Part shown: piece by piece, positions 1 to 8,645 of the stretch
Numbering within the stretch: the first letter of the stretch is position 1
Layout of the letters: the number at the start of each line of letters is the position of its first letter
Source: CAWCFV01 sp963794995
Lineage (GTDB): Bacteria; Actinomycetota; Actinomycetes; JACCUZ01
Direction: 5' to 3'
NCBI GenBank assembly: GCA_963794995.1
Contig: CAWCFV010000002.1
Span: 1,426,001-1,490,000 of the forward strand
DNA: 64,000 nucleotides
Notes under the pieces: generated by a model
Seen by the model: only the letters and a program-made list of their open reading frames with translations
Databases searched by the model: none
Told to the model about the DNA's origin: nothing
Translations under genes and position numbers: made by a program

Positions 1-155
1 TGGACCACGAGGCGCACGTGAGCGAGCAGAGCGTCGCGCGCTGCCGTGTCCCCCTCCACGGCACGCGCGGCGAGCCAACCCAGGTCGACCGCCGCGGACC
101 CCTCGGGCTCCGTGCTCCTGGAGATCGCTTCCGGGCCGTCCGACGTTACGGTCAC
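1..155 (-). CDS. Partial sigma-70 family (ECF/ShbA-like) sigma factor, N-terminus only
   Basis: A GTG-initiated reading frame begins 4 bp after the bldM stop and runs off the window edge, giving 51 visible residues. Residues 24-51 (DLGWLAARAVEGDTAARDAL and the following stretch) resemble the start of sigma-70 region 2, the pattern seen at the N-terminus of small actinobacterial sigma factors. In Streptomyces an ECF-type sigma gene (shbA) lies next to bldM in the same direction, which supports the call. The tight spacing suggests cotranscription with bldM. The DNA-binding regions lie outside the window, so family assignment rests on about 30 residues plus context. Confidence 0.55.
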   Translation of the reverse strand, partial: MTVTSDGPEAISRSTEPEGSAAVDLGWLAARAVEGDTAARDALLAHVRLVV

Positions 156-159
156 ACCG

Positions 160-765
160 TCACCGCACCAGCCCCCACCGGAAACCCATCGCCACGGCCT
201 GGGCGCGGTCGGCCGCGCCCAGCTTCCGGAACAGGCGTCGGGCGTGGGTCTTCACGGTGTCCTCGGAGAGGTAGAGCTCCTTGCCGATCTCGGAGTTGCT
301 GCGGCCGCGACCCATCCCGCGCAGCACCTGGAGCTCACGCTCGGTCAGCGGGGGCAGGCCTTCGGCGTCGGCGCGCGGTCGCGGTACGTGCCGCGCAGCG
401 GCGTCCGCGAGGGCATGGGTGACCATCGCGGTGAGCTCCTCCCGGGACGCGTCCTTCACGAGGTAGCCGCGCGCGCCGGAGCTGACCGCACGGGCCACGC
501 CCTCGACGTCCTCGGCCATGGTCATCATGATGACGGCGGTCTGCGGTGCGGCGCCGAGGATCCTGCGGGCCGCCTCGACACCGCCGATCCCGGGCATGCG
601 GACGTCGACGAGGACGAGGTCGGGACGCTCGGAGCTGAAGCGCACGAGGCACTCCTCGCCGGAGCCGGCGACGACGACCCGCTCGACGCCTGCGACAGAG
701 GCGACGGCACGACGCAACGCCTCGCGGGCCAGCGGCGAGTCGTCGCAGACGAGGACGGTGGACAT
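160..765 (-). CDS. bldM: BldM-type orphan response regulator (REC + LuxR HTH)
   Basis: The 201-residue protein has an N-terminal receiver domain (about 1-120) with acidic pocket D8/D9, D54 in VLVDVRMPG, T82 and K104, and a C-terminal LuxR/NarL helix-turn-helix (about 138-201, LTERELQVLRGM ... EDTVKTHARRLF). The ending GFRWGLVR and the whole HTH match what I remember of Streptomyces BldM, an atypical regulator that works without a partner kinase, as a homodimer or with WhiI, to switch on aerial hyphae and sporulation genes. No histidine kinase gene is adjacent. GGAGGTGA about 10 nt before the ATG is a strong ribosome binding site. It is followed 4 bp later by a probable sigma gene, as in Streptomyces. 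The function in this organism is inferred from orthology. Confidence 0.87.
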   Translation of the reverse strand: MSTVLVCDDSPLAREALRRAVASVAGVERVVVAGSGEECLVRFSSERPDLVLVDVRMPGIGGVEAARRILGAAPQTAVIMMTMAEDVEGVARAVSSGARGYLVKDASREELTAMVTHALADAAARHVPRPRADAEGLPPLTERELQVLRGMGRGRSNSEIGKELYLSEDTVKTHARRLFRKLGAADRAQAVAMGFRWGLVR

Positions 766-838
766 GCCAGGTGGTCACCTCCCGCGCCGGGCCTCTCCCG
801 ACGCACACCCCATGCATCGGCAGGTACGCGGGCGACCC

Positions 839-854
839 TGACCCATCGGGGTGA
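839..854. promoter_or_regulatory. Imperfect palindrome upstream of bldM (possible BldD-type site)
   Basis: TGACCC-ATCG-GGGTGA lies about 74 bp upstream of the bldM start. The two halves fit the BldD half-site patterns TNACNC and GNGTNA, but the 4-nt spacer is longer than in the published Streptomyces consensus, so this is only a candidate operator. Confidence 0.25.
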
Positions 855-901
855 ATCTGTCCGAACCCGTCCCGCGACCGGGTGACGGCCGCCCGGCCGG
901 G

Positions 902-1804
902 TCACGACGCGAGCAGAGCCTCGACGTCCGGGCGGGAGAGCCAGTCGGCGCGCAGGGGCTCCGGCAGGTCGTCGGCGATGGCCGTCACCGCGCGGCGGGC
1001 GCCGGCCAGCGCCCGGGCGCTCTCCTCGGGGGCCTCCTCGGCCAGCAGGGCACCGAGGACCGCGCGCGCCGGCCACTGCAGCGGCAGCGTCCCGAGGCTC
1101 TCGGCGAGCAGCCCGGCGCGGCGCAGCACGGTCGCGGCCTCGGCCGGGCGACCCGACTCCACCTCGGCGACCCCCTGGAACAGCAGGCCCTTCGCCACGT
1201 GCCGGGGTGCTCCCGCGTGCTCCGCCCCGTCCACCGCCTCGCGGGCAGCGGCCACCGCCTCCTCCGGCCGGCCGGCCAGCAGGGCCACCTCGGCCCGCAC
1301 CCAGCCCAGCCGGACCCGCTGGCGCCACCAGTCGGGCCGGTCGCCGACGAGGTGGGCCGCGGCGGCCGCGCGGGCGGCCGCGGTCTCGCCGTCGCCGAGC
1401 CCCACCGCGTCGGCCGACAGGCCGAGCAGGGCGTCGAACCCGGCCTCACCGACCCCGCCCGAGCTCTCCAGCGCGTGCTCGTCGTACCCCTGGGCCACGG
1501 CGTGCCGGCCCAGCTGCCGGTGCACGGAGGCGACCGTGGTGGCGGCCAGGGCGCCCAGCACCCGGCCCTCGGCGCTGCCCTGGCCGGCGACGAGCGGCTC
1601 GAGCACGGTGAGCGCGCCGCCGTACCGGCCGGCGGCCGACAGGCACACCCCCAGCAGCCACCCGGCGCCGGCCGCCTCGGCCTCCAGCCCGGCCTCGGTG
1701 GCCGCGGCCACCGCACGCTGCAGCGGCTCGACGCCGGCGGCCGGCCGGCCGTGGAACGCGGCACGCTCCCCGGCCACCAGCAGCGCTGGGAGCTCCTCGG
1801 CCAC
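902..1804 (-). CDS. TPR-like helical repeat protein of unknown function
   Basis: A 300-residue, alanine- and leucine-rich protein with no signal peptide or membrane segment. It consists of repeated helix pairs of roughly 35-40 residues with TPR-like spacing (for example AGRPEEAVAAAREAVDGA near 185 and SGRPAEAATVLRRAGLLAES near 230). Such proteins usually act as protein-interaction scaffolds; no catalytic motif is visible. It lies between the MerR-like regulator upstream (gap 56 bp) and bldM downstream, all in one direction, so cotranscription with the regulator is plausible. I do not recognise a named family and assign no function. Confidence 0.7.
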   Translation of the reverse strand: MAEELPALLVAGERAAFHGRPAAGVEPLQRAVAAATEAGLEAEAAGAGWLLGVCLSAAGRYGGALTVLEPLVAGQGSAEGRVLGALAATTVASVHRQLGRHAVAQGYDEHALESSGGVGEAGFDALLGLSADAVGLGDGETAAARAAAAAHLVGDRPDWWRQRVRLGWVRAEVALLAGRPEEAVAAAREAVDGAEHAGAPRHVAKGLLFQGVAEVESGRPAEAATVLRRAGLLAESLGTLPLQWPARAVLGALLAEEAPEESARALAGARRAVTAIADDLPEPLRADWLSRPDVEALLAS

Positions 1805-1860
1805 GGCTGCCCCTCACTCGTGGTCGGCGCCGGTCGGTCCCGCGCGCGTCGGCCGCGACG

Positions 1861-2901
1861 TTACCGCGACCCGACCCCCGCCACGGCGCCCCCGGCCAGG
1901 CTCACGGTCGCCTCGACCGCCGTGGCCAGGTCCGGCAGCCACGCGGCCCGCGGCCCCTCCCGGTCGGGATCCCAGCCCGGCCCCCCCAGCAGGAGCACCG
2001 GGCGCGGTCGCAGGGCCTGACCCAGCGCCTCGACGCCGTCGGGCAGCCGTGCCGACCGCTCGCCGCCCGCGCCCTGGTCCCAGAGGAACACCGCCAGGGC
2101 GCCGGTGCGGGTCACGGCCTGGCCCAGCGCCCGTGCGGGCAGCCGCACGCCGAGCAGCCTGGTGCCCACCTTCCGCTCGGCCAGCGCAGCACCCAGCGCC
2201 ACCAGCGGCAGCCGGTGCTCCTCCGGCTCGAGGGCGGCGAGCAGGACCGGCCGGGAGTTCACCGCCGCCCGGGGCGCCGGGACCGAGCGCAGCACCGACT
2301 CGGCGGTCTCGCTGAGCAGGTGCTCGACCTCGACGCCCGCACCGGTGCTCTGCCACCGGTCGCCGACACCGATGAGGACCGGCACCAGGACCTCGGTCCA
2401 GGTGGGCACCACGCCCGAGCGGACCAGCGCGGCCCGGAGGAGGGCGGCACAGGCGTCGCTGTCGAGCGCCATGGCCGCACGGGCCAGGCCGCGGGCCGCC
2501 GGGCCGGCCTCGCGCACCGCCACCACCCGGCCGCCGCCCGCCGGCCGTGGCGGGCGGGGGCCGCTGCGTCGTCCCGCGCTCCAGGACGGGGCCGGGGCCC
2601 CCGCCCGCTCCCCCGCGGCGTCCGCGGGGACGGCGAGGTCGCCGGGCCGCGCCGCCACCGCGGCCGCTGCCGCCTCGGCCGCGGCCACGCCCTGCAGCAT
2701 CAGCCGGCGCATGAGCTCGAGGCGGGCGAGGTCGAGCGCGGTGTAGCGCCGGCGCGCACCGGGCTCGTGCCCGCTGGGACCCAGCCCGTAGCGCCGGTCC
2801 CAGGTGCGCAGCGTGCCGGCGGCGACGCCGAGCCGGCGGGCCACGGCGGCCACCCCGAGGGCCGGCTCGGGCACCGGCGTGGAGCGGCGGCGGATCGGCA
2901 T
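1861..2901 (-). CDS. MerR-type regulator with B12-binding-like C-terminal domains
   Basis: 346 residues. Residues 15-75 form a MerR winged helix (GVAAVARRLGVAAGTLRTW, then DRRYGLGPS), the W-x-RRYG form typical of CarH/LitR relatives. After a low-complexity linker (about 85-135) come a helical segment (140-210) and a Rossmann-like segment (218-340), as in the cobalamin-binding half of CarH. The photoreceptor motif W-x9-E-H is intact (W183, E193, H194). The cobalamin-ligating E/D-x-H-x-x-G motif appears as E227-E-H229-R-L-P232: the histidine is present but the glycine is proline. It could sense adenosylcobalamin or light, or be a derivative that has lost cofactor binding. It follows groEL after a strong hairpin, so it probably has its own promoter. 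Confidence 0.8.
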   Translation of the reverse strand: MPIRRRSTPVPEPALGVAAVARRLGVAAGTLRTWDRRYGLGPSGHEPGARRRYTALDLARLELMRRLMLQGVAAAEAAAAAVAARPGDLAVPADAAGERAGAPAPSWSAGRRSGPRPPRPAGGGRVVAVREAGPAARGLARAAMALDSDACAALLRAALVRSGVVPTWTEVLVPVLIGVGDRWQSTGAGVEVEHLLSETAESVLRSVPAPRAAVNSRPVLLAALEPEEHRLPLVALGAALAERKVGTRLLGVRLPARALGQAVTRTGALAVFLWDQGAGGERSARLPDGVEALGQALRPRPVLLLGGPGWDPDREGPRAAWLPDLATAVEATVSLAGGAVAGVGSR

Positions 2902-2973
2902 CCCCCGATCCTGCCGTACGGACCGGTGGCGGCCCGCGCAGCGCGGACCGCGGCGGCCGGGTCGCCGACGACA

Positions 2974-3008
2974 GCGGGCCCGGCTCCCGCGAAGGGAACC
3001 GGGCCCGC
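2974..3008 (-). terminator. Strong hairpin downstream of groEL
   Basis: A perfect 10-bp arm pair (GCGGGCCCGG / CCGGGCCCGC), one mismatch, then four more pairs around a GCGAA loop. It lies about 50 bp beyond the groEL stop and before the MerR gene. There is no T-tract, as usual for high-GC actinobacteria. Confidence 0.6.
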
Positions 3009-3031
3009 GTGGCGTTGCGGTGGAGCAGCTT

Positions 3032-3056
3032 GTCAGCCGGTCAGCCGGTCAGCCGG

Positions 3057-3060
<4 letters not shown>
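3032..3060. repeat. 8-bp tandem repeat (GTCAGCCG, 3.6 copies) at the end of groEL
   Basis: Three full copies and part of a fourth overlap the groEL stop codon. On the minus strand each unit carries TGA, and because the period is 8 the successive TGAs fall in all three frames. Confidence 0.85.
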
Positions 3061-4679
<1,619 letters not shown>

Positions 4680-4748
4680 CTGCAGTGGTGTCCTTCGTCA
4701 GGTCCGGGGTGCGCGACCGGTGTCGGCGCGCGGGGTGGTCGGCGGGAC

Positions 4749-4806
4749 GACGACGCCCCAGGGGCACGTGCCCCCGGAAGGAGCAGGTGCCACCCGGGGC
4801 GTCGTC
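4749..4806. repeat. Nested inverted repeat in the groES-groEL gap
   Basis: Outer arms GACGACGCCCC and GGGGCGTCGTC are a perfect 11-bp pair separated by 36 nt; inside the loop sits a perfect 14-bp palindrome GGGGCACGTGCCCC. It could be a partial terminator or an RNA processing site that sets the groES:groEL ratio. Confidence 0.7.
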
Positions 4807-4891
4807 ATGTCACCGGCCGCAGGCCACGGTCAGTGGCCCGCGGATGCGGGACGTCGTGCAGGTCGCCCCGAGGGGCGGCCGCGGTGTCGTC

Positions 4892-5197
4892 CTACTTCTC
4901 GATGACGGCGAGCACGTCACGCGCGGACAGGACGAGATACTCCTCGCCGCCGTGCTTGACCTCGGTACCGCCGTACTTGCTGTAGATCACGGTGTCGCCG
5001 ACCGCAACGTCGAGCGGCACACGGGCGCCGTCCTCGAAGCGGCCCGGACCCACGGCGAGAACAGTGCCCTCCTGGGGCTTCTCCTTCGCGGTGTCCGGGA
5101 TGACGAGGCCCGACGCAGTGGTCTGCTCGGCGTCGGACGGCTGGACCACGATGCGGTCCTCGAGCGGCTTGATGGCAACCTTGGTGGCCGTCGTCAT
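4892..5197 (-). CDS. groES: Co-chaperonin GroES
   Basis: 101 residues, normal length, beginning MTTATKVAIKPLEDRIVVQP. GroES caps the GroEL cage; the mobile loop (about residues 20-35, SDAEQTTASGLVIPD) and the roof region are recognisable. The ATG was chosen over upstream in-frame codons because GAGAGGGAG sits just before it and the family always starts close to KPLEDR. First gene of the operon; two HrcA/CIRCE operators and a sigma-70-like promoter lie 100-175 bp upstream. Confidence 0.97.
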   Translation of the reverse strand: MTTATKVAIKPLEDRIVVQPSDAEQTTASGLVIPDTAKEKPQEGTVLAVGPGRFEDGARVPLDVAVGDTVIYSKYGGTEVKHGGEEYLVLSARDVLAVIEK

Positions 5198-5299
5198 GAC
5201 TCCCTCTCGCACGGTTCTCACGAGCGTCGAGGCGGGTCCGCACCTCGGCCCGCCGTCGCGGGGGCCGGGCCGTGGTCGACCACGCCGTTGCTGCTCTGG

Positions 5300-5326
5300 T
5301 TGGCACACTCACCTCGAGAGTGCCAA
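5300..5326 (-). promoter_or_regulatory. CIRCE element 1 (HrcA operator), promoter-proximal
   Basis: TTGGCACAC-N9-GAGTGCCAA, close to the CIRCE consensus TTAGCACTC-N9-GAGTGCTAA with exact 9-nt spacing. It overlaps the predicted transcription start region of groES. Confidence 0.85.
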
Positions 5327-5331
5327 CGCCG

Positions 5332-5360
5332 AATCTAGGCGAGACCTGGCACTCGGTCAA
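5332..5360 (-). promoter_or_regulatory. groES-groEL promoter (-35 TTGACC, 17 bp, -10 TAGATT)
   Basis: On the minus strand TTGACC (5355-5360) and TAGATT (5332-5337) are separated by exactly 17 bp. The -35 box lies within the spacer of the distal CIRCE, and the start site would fall by the proximal CIRCE, so HrcA would block both ends. Confidence 0.75.
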
Positions 5361-5372
5361 CCCGAGTGCTAA
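5346..5372 (-). promoter_or_regulatory. CIRCE element 2 (HrcA operator), distal
   Basis: CTGGCACTC-N9-GAGTGCTAA; the right half is the perfect consensus and the left differs at two positions. Tandem CIRCE elements before groES are known from Streptomyces. Confidence 0.88.
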
Positions 5373-5400
5373 ATGCCGGCCCCGCCGGGCGGCAGGTTCC

Positions 5401-6426
5401 TCAGAGCCCGGCGGAGCGGCGGGCCTTGTCGGCGTACATCTCGGCGTCGGCGCGGGCCAGCAGGGAGGCCACGCCGTCCCCCGGGCGGTAGGTGGTGATG
5501 CCCAGGGCGGCGCCCACGTGCAGGGGCTCGCCCCCCGGGTCGGTGAACCCGCCGTCGAGGCTCAGCCGCAGCCGTCTGAGCGCGGCGCCGGCCCCCGGGC
5601 CGCCGGTGTGCTCGAGCAGGACGACGAACTCGTCACCACCCAGCCGGGCGACGGTGTCCACGCCGCGCGCGGTCTCGACCAGCCGGTCCGCGACCGCGCA
5701 CAGCAGCGCGTCGCCGGCCTGGTGGCCGAGGGAGTCGTTGACCGCCTTGAAGCCGTCGAGGTCGATCACGACGACCGAGGGGGTGCCCAGGCCGCGCTCG
5801 GCGCGCGCCACGGCGCCCCGGACCGCGGTCTCCAGGGTGCGGCGGTTCGCCAGCCCGGTGAGCGGGTCGCGCCCGGCCGCCCGGGCCAGCGCCGCCGCCA
5901 TCCGGCGCATCTCGAACAGCGCCATCACCTGGTCGGCGATGTCACGCAGCAGCCCGAGCTGGGTGGCATCCAGCCGGCCCGCCCGGTCGTCGAAGGCGCA
6001 CACGGAGCCGATGGCGTGACCGTCGCGGGTCAGCAGCGGCGCCGAGGCGTACAGGCGGACCTGCCCGATCCGGCCGGTCACGAACGGGCTGTCGGCGTAG
6101 AGGGCGTCCTCCCTGGCGTCCGGGGCGTAACGGACCTCGCTGCCCAGCACGGTGTGCTGGCACATCGACTCGTCGCGACGCACCTCGCCGGGCTCGCAGC
6201 CGTAGGCGGCCGCCTGCCACTGGCGGGCACTGTCGATGAGGTTCACCACCGCGGTGGCCGTCCCGCAGACGTACGCCGCCAGCCGGGCGGCCGCGTCGAG
6301 GTCGGGCTGGCGCGGCTGGTCGAGGACGCCGAGCGAGTGCAGGGCGGCGACGCGGGCGGCCTCGTCGTCGGGGAGCGGCCAGGGGGCCGGCGCCCCGTCC
6401 AGGCCGTCGAGAAGTGATGTGGTCAT
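5401..6426 (-). CDS. GAF-GGDEF diguanylate cyclase
   Basis: 341 residues, soluble. Residues 25-175 form a GAF sensor domain; residues 183-341 form a GGDEF domain opening with GRDPLTGLANRR. The catalytic signature GGDEF is intact at 263-267, and an inhibitory-site RxxD (R254-D257) lies five residues before it, so the enzyme is predicted to make c-di-GMP with product inhibition. The start is the ATG preceded by GGAGG at 4 nt; the open frame extends much further upstream only because of GC bias. It is divergent from the methyltransferase gene and ends just beyond the groES operators. In Streptomyces c-di-GMP loads BldD, which controls genes including bldM; the proximity to bldM here is suggestive only. 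Confidence 0.9.
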   Translation of the reverse strand: MTTSLLDGLDGAPAPWPLPDDEAARVAALHSLGVLDQPRQPDLDAAARLAAYVCGTATAVVNLIDSARQWQAAAYGCEPGEVRRDESMCQHTVLGSEVRYAPDAREDALYADSPFVTGRIGQVRLYASAPLLTRDGHAIGSVCAFDDRAGRLDATQLGLLRDIADQVMALFEMRRMAAALARAAGRDPLTGLANRRTLETAVRGAVARAERGLGTPSVVVIDLDGFKAVNDSLGHQAGDALLCAVADRLVETARGVDTVARLGGDEFVVLLEHTGGPGAGAALRRLRLSLDGGFTDPGGEPLHVGAALGITTYRPGDGVASLLARADAEMYADKARRSAGL

Positions 6427-6498
6427 CGGACCTCCGTTCGACCACCTATCGGCAGGTCCCGGCCCGACCCTTACCCGCGCTGCTGGGATGATCGCCCG

Positions 6499-7689
6499 AT
6501 GCCGCCGGTGCCGGAGCCTGCCGGGGCCGCCGACGTCCGGGCGCTCCTCACGCCGGAGGGGGCGGCCCTGATGGCCCGCCTGCCGGCCTACGACGAGTCC
6601 GGGGCACTCGCCGTCGCCGAGCGGCTGCGGCGCGAGGGGGTCCCGGCCGCGCTGGCCGCCGCCGCGATGACCCAGTCCCGGCTGCGCGCGCGGGGCGGGT
6701 CCCGGCTCGGCCCGGACGCGGCCCGGATGTGGCTGACCGGGGCCGGTCTCGAGCAGACGACCCGCCGGGCGGTGGCCGACCGCCACGCGGCGCGCTTCGC
6801 CGGTGCCGCGTCGGTGGCCGACCTCTGCTGCGGGATCGGCGGCGACCTGCTGGCACTGGCTAGGGCCGGCGTGGGGCGGGTCGTCGGTGTCGACCATGAC
6901 CCGGTGACGGCCGAGGTGGCCGCCGCCAACGCGGCCCTGCTCGGCTTCGCGGACCGCGTCGAGGTGCGGTGCGAGGACGTCGCGGCCACGTCGCTCGCCG
7001 GCATCGACGCGGTCTTCGTCGACCCGGCGCGGCGCGGGCCCCGGGGCCGGGCGCTCGACCCCCGGGACTGGTCGCCCCCGCTGTCCTTCGTCCTCGACCT
7101 CGCCACCCGGCTGCCCGCGACCGGCGCCAAGCTCGCCCCCGGGCTGCCGCACGCCTTGCTGCCACCGGGCGCCGAGGCCGAGTGGGTCTCCGACGGCGGC
7201 GACGTCCTGGAGTGCGCCCTGTGGTGCGGCCCGCTGTCCTCCGGTGTCTCCCGCCGGGCGACCCTGCTGCCGTCCGGCGCCACCGTCACCGGCGACGGCA
7301 CCCGCTCCGCGCCGGCCGGGCCCGTCGGCCGCTACCTGCTCGAGCCGGACGGGGCGGTGATCCGGGCCGGCCTGGTCGCCGAGGTCGCCGAGCTGGTCAG
7401 CGGCCACCTGCTCGACCCGACGATCGCCTACCTGACGACCGACGCGCGCCCGGACACGACGTTCGGCAGCGCCTACGAGGTGACCGACGTCCTCCCGTTC
7501 GGGGTGAAGCGGCTGCGCGGCGTCCTGCGCGAGCGGGGCGTCGGCCGGGTCACGGTGAAGAAGCGCGGGACTGCCGTGACCCCCGAGGAGCTGCGCCGCC
7601 AGCTGCGGCTGCGCGGTGACAGCGAGGCGACCGTCGTGCTGACCCGGGTCGCCGGTCAGCAGTCCGTGCTCCTGGTGCGGCCGGTCTAG
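6499..7689 (+). CDS. Class I SAM-dependent methyltransferase with C-terminal THUMP-like domain
   Basis: 396 residues. Motif I VADLCCGIGGD (107-117) binds S-adenosylmethionine; VGVDHDP (129-135) is motif II; FVDPARRGPRGR (173-184) is the DPARR signature of this actinobacterial family. The C-terminal third (about 310-396) matches the THUMP-like domain that accompanies it, which suggests an RNA substrate, but the target is unknown. There is no Shine-Dalgarno before the ATG; a -10-like GATGAT lies 6 nt upstream, so the mRNA may be leaderless. Its stop codon overlaps that of the convergent antiporter gene. Confidence 0.85.
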   Translation: MPPVPEPAGAADVRALLTPEGAALMARLPAYDESGALAVAERLRREGVPAALAAAAMTQSRLRARGGSRLGPDAARMWLTGAGLEQTTRRAVADRHAARFAGAASVADLCCGIGGDLLALARAGVGRVVGVDHDPVTAEVAAANAALLGFADRVEVRCEDVAATSLAGIDAVFVDPARRGPRGRALDPRDWSPPLSFVLDLATRLPATGAKLAPGLPHALLPPGAEAEWVSDGGDVLECALWCGPLSSGVSRRATLLPSGATVTGDGTRSAPAGPVGRYLLEPDGAVIRAGLVAEVAELVSGHLLDPTIAYLTTDARPDTTFGSAYEVTDVLPFGVKRLRGVLRERGVGRVTVKKRGTAVTPEELRRQLRLRGDSEATVVLTRVAGQQSVLLVRPV

Positions 7690-8639
7690 CGGAGCACCAC
7701 GACGACGTAGACCACGTACGCCGCCAGCAGCAGGGCTCCCGCCGGCCGGCCGAGCCGGGCCCCGCGGGAGAGGACGAGCAGGACCAGCGGCAGGACCGCC
7801 GCCAGCAGCGCCGCTCCCAGGACGCCGCCCGCGCGCACCGGCGCCGCGAGCGCAGCGGCACCCAGCGTCGCGGTCGCGTTGTAGGCGGCCGACCCCACGA
7901 CACCGGCGACCGCGATCTCCGGCACGTCGTGGCGGGCCGCGACGAGCACCAGAGCGAAGAGCTCGGCGGTCGTCGCCAGCGCGAGCACGGTCAGCCCGAC
8001 GGCCGAGCCGCTGCGGTCGATGCGCTCCACCACCAGGGTCGCGCCGCGGACCGCGAGGTCGCCGCCGAGCAGCATGAGCAGGACGCCCACCAGCGCCATC
8101 CCCAGCGCCGCACCTGCCCCGCGGGTCTCGCCGTCGCCGTCGCCATCGTCGTCGTCGTCGAACCCGTCGCCGGCCAGCTCGGCCAGCTCTCCGAGGGCCG
8201 GCGGCTCGCGCTCCCGCCACCAGACGAGACCCACGAGCACGACGTAGGCCGCGAGCAGCAGGCCGCCCTCGACCCGGCCGACCCGCTCGTCGAGCAGCGC
8301 CAGGACCGCGAGCACGCCGGCGACCGCGGACAGCCCCGCGTACTGCCGCACCCGGTGCCCGATCTCCAGCGGGCGCAGCAGCGCGGCGAGGCCGAGGCAG
8401 GCGGTGAGCATGGTGACGTTCGCGCCGACCGCGTCGCCGATGGCCAGGCCCGGCTCGTCGTTGACGGCCGCGATCACGGCCGTCAGCAGCTCCTCCGGCT
8501 CGGCGCCGGCGAGCAGCACCCCGACGGCCACCACCGTGAGGCCGAGCCGCCGGGCCGCGCCCGCCGCGTTCTCGACGAAGAGCTCGGCGCCCCCGACGAG
8601 CAGCACCGCGGCCGCGACGAGCAGCAGCCAGCCGGTCAT
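7686..8639 (-). CDS. CaCA-superfamily cation antiporter (Na+/Ca2+ exchanger-like)
   Basis: 317 residues, about ten hydrophobic segments in two halves, the inverted-repeat design of calcium/cation antiporters. The alpha-repeat regions are recognisable: LAGAEPEELLTAVIAAV (43-59) in the first half and LALATTAELFALVLVAARHD followed by GSAAYNATATLG in the second. The usual G-T-S-x-P-E motif is degenerate (A-G-A-E-P-E and A-T-T-A-E), so ion specificity is uncertain. The halves are joined by a very acidic cytoplasmic loop (158-171, mostly Asp/Gly), a possible cation-sensing segment. Same direction as tsaD, starting 6 bp after the tsaD end. Confidence 0.8.
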   Translation of the reverse strand: MTGWLLLVAAAVLLVGGAELFVENAAGAARRLGLTVVAVGVLLAGAEPEELLTAVIAAVNDEPGLAIGDAVGANVTMLTACLGLAALLRPLEIGHRVRQYAGLSAVAGVLAVLALLDERVGRVEGGLLLAAYVVLVGLVWWREREPPALGELAELAGDGFDDDDDGDGDGETRGAGAALGMALVGVLLMLLGGDLAVRGATLVVERIDRSGSAVGLTVLALATTAELFALVLVAARHDVPEIAVAGVVGSAAYNATATLGAAALAAPVRAGGVLGAALLAAVLPLVLLVLSRGARLGRPAGALLLAAYVVYVVVVLR

Positions 8640-8645
8640 CCCGGC

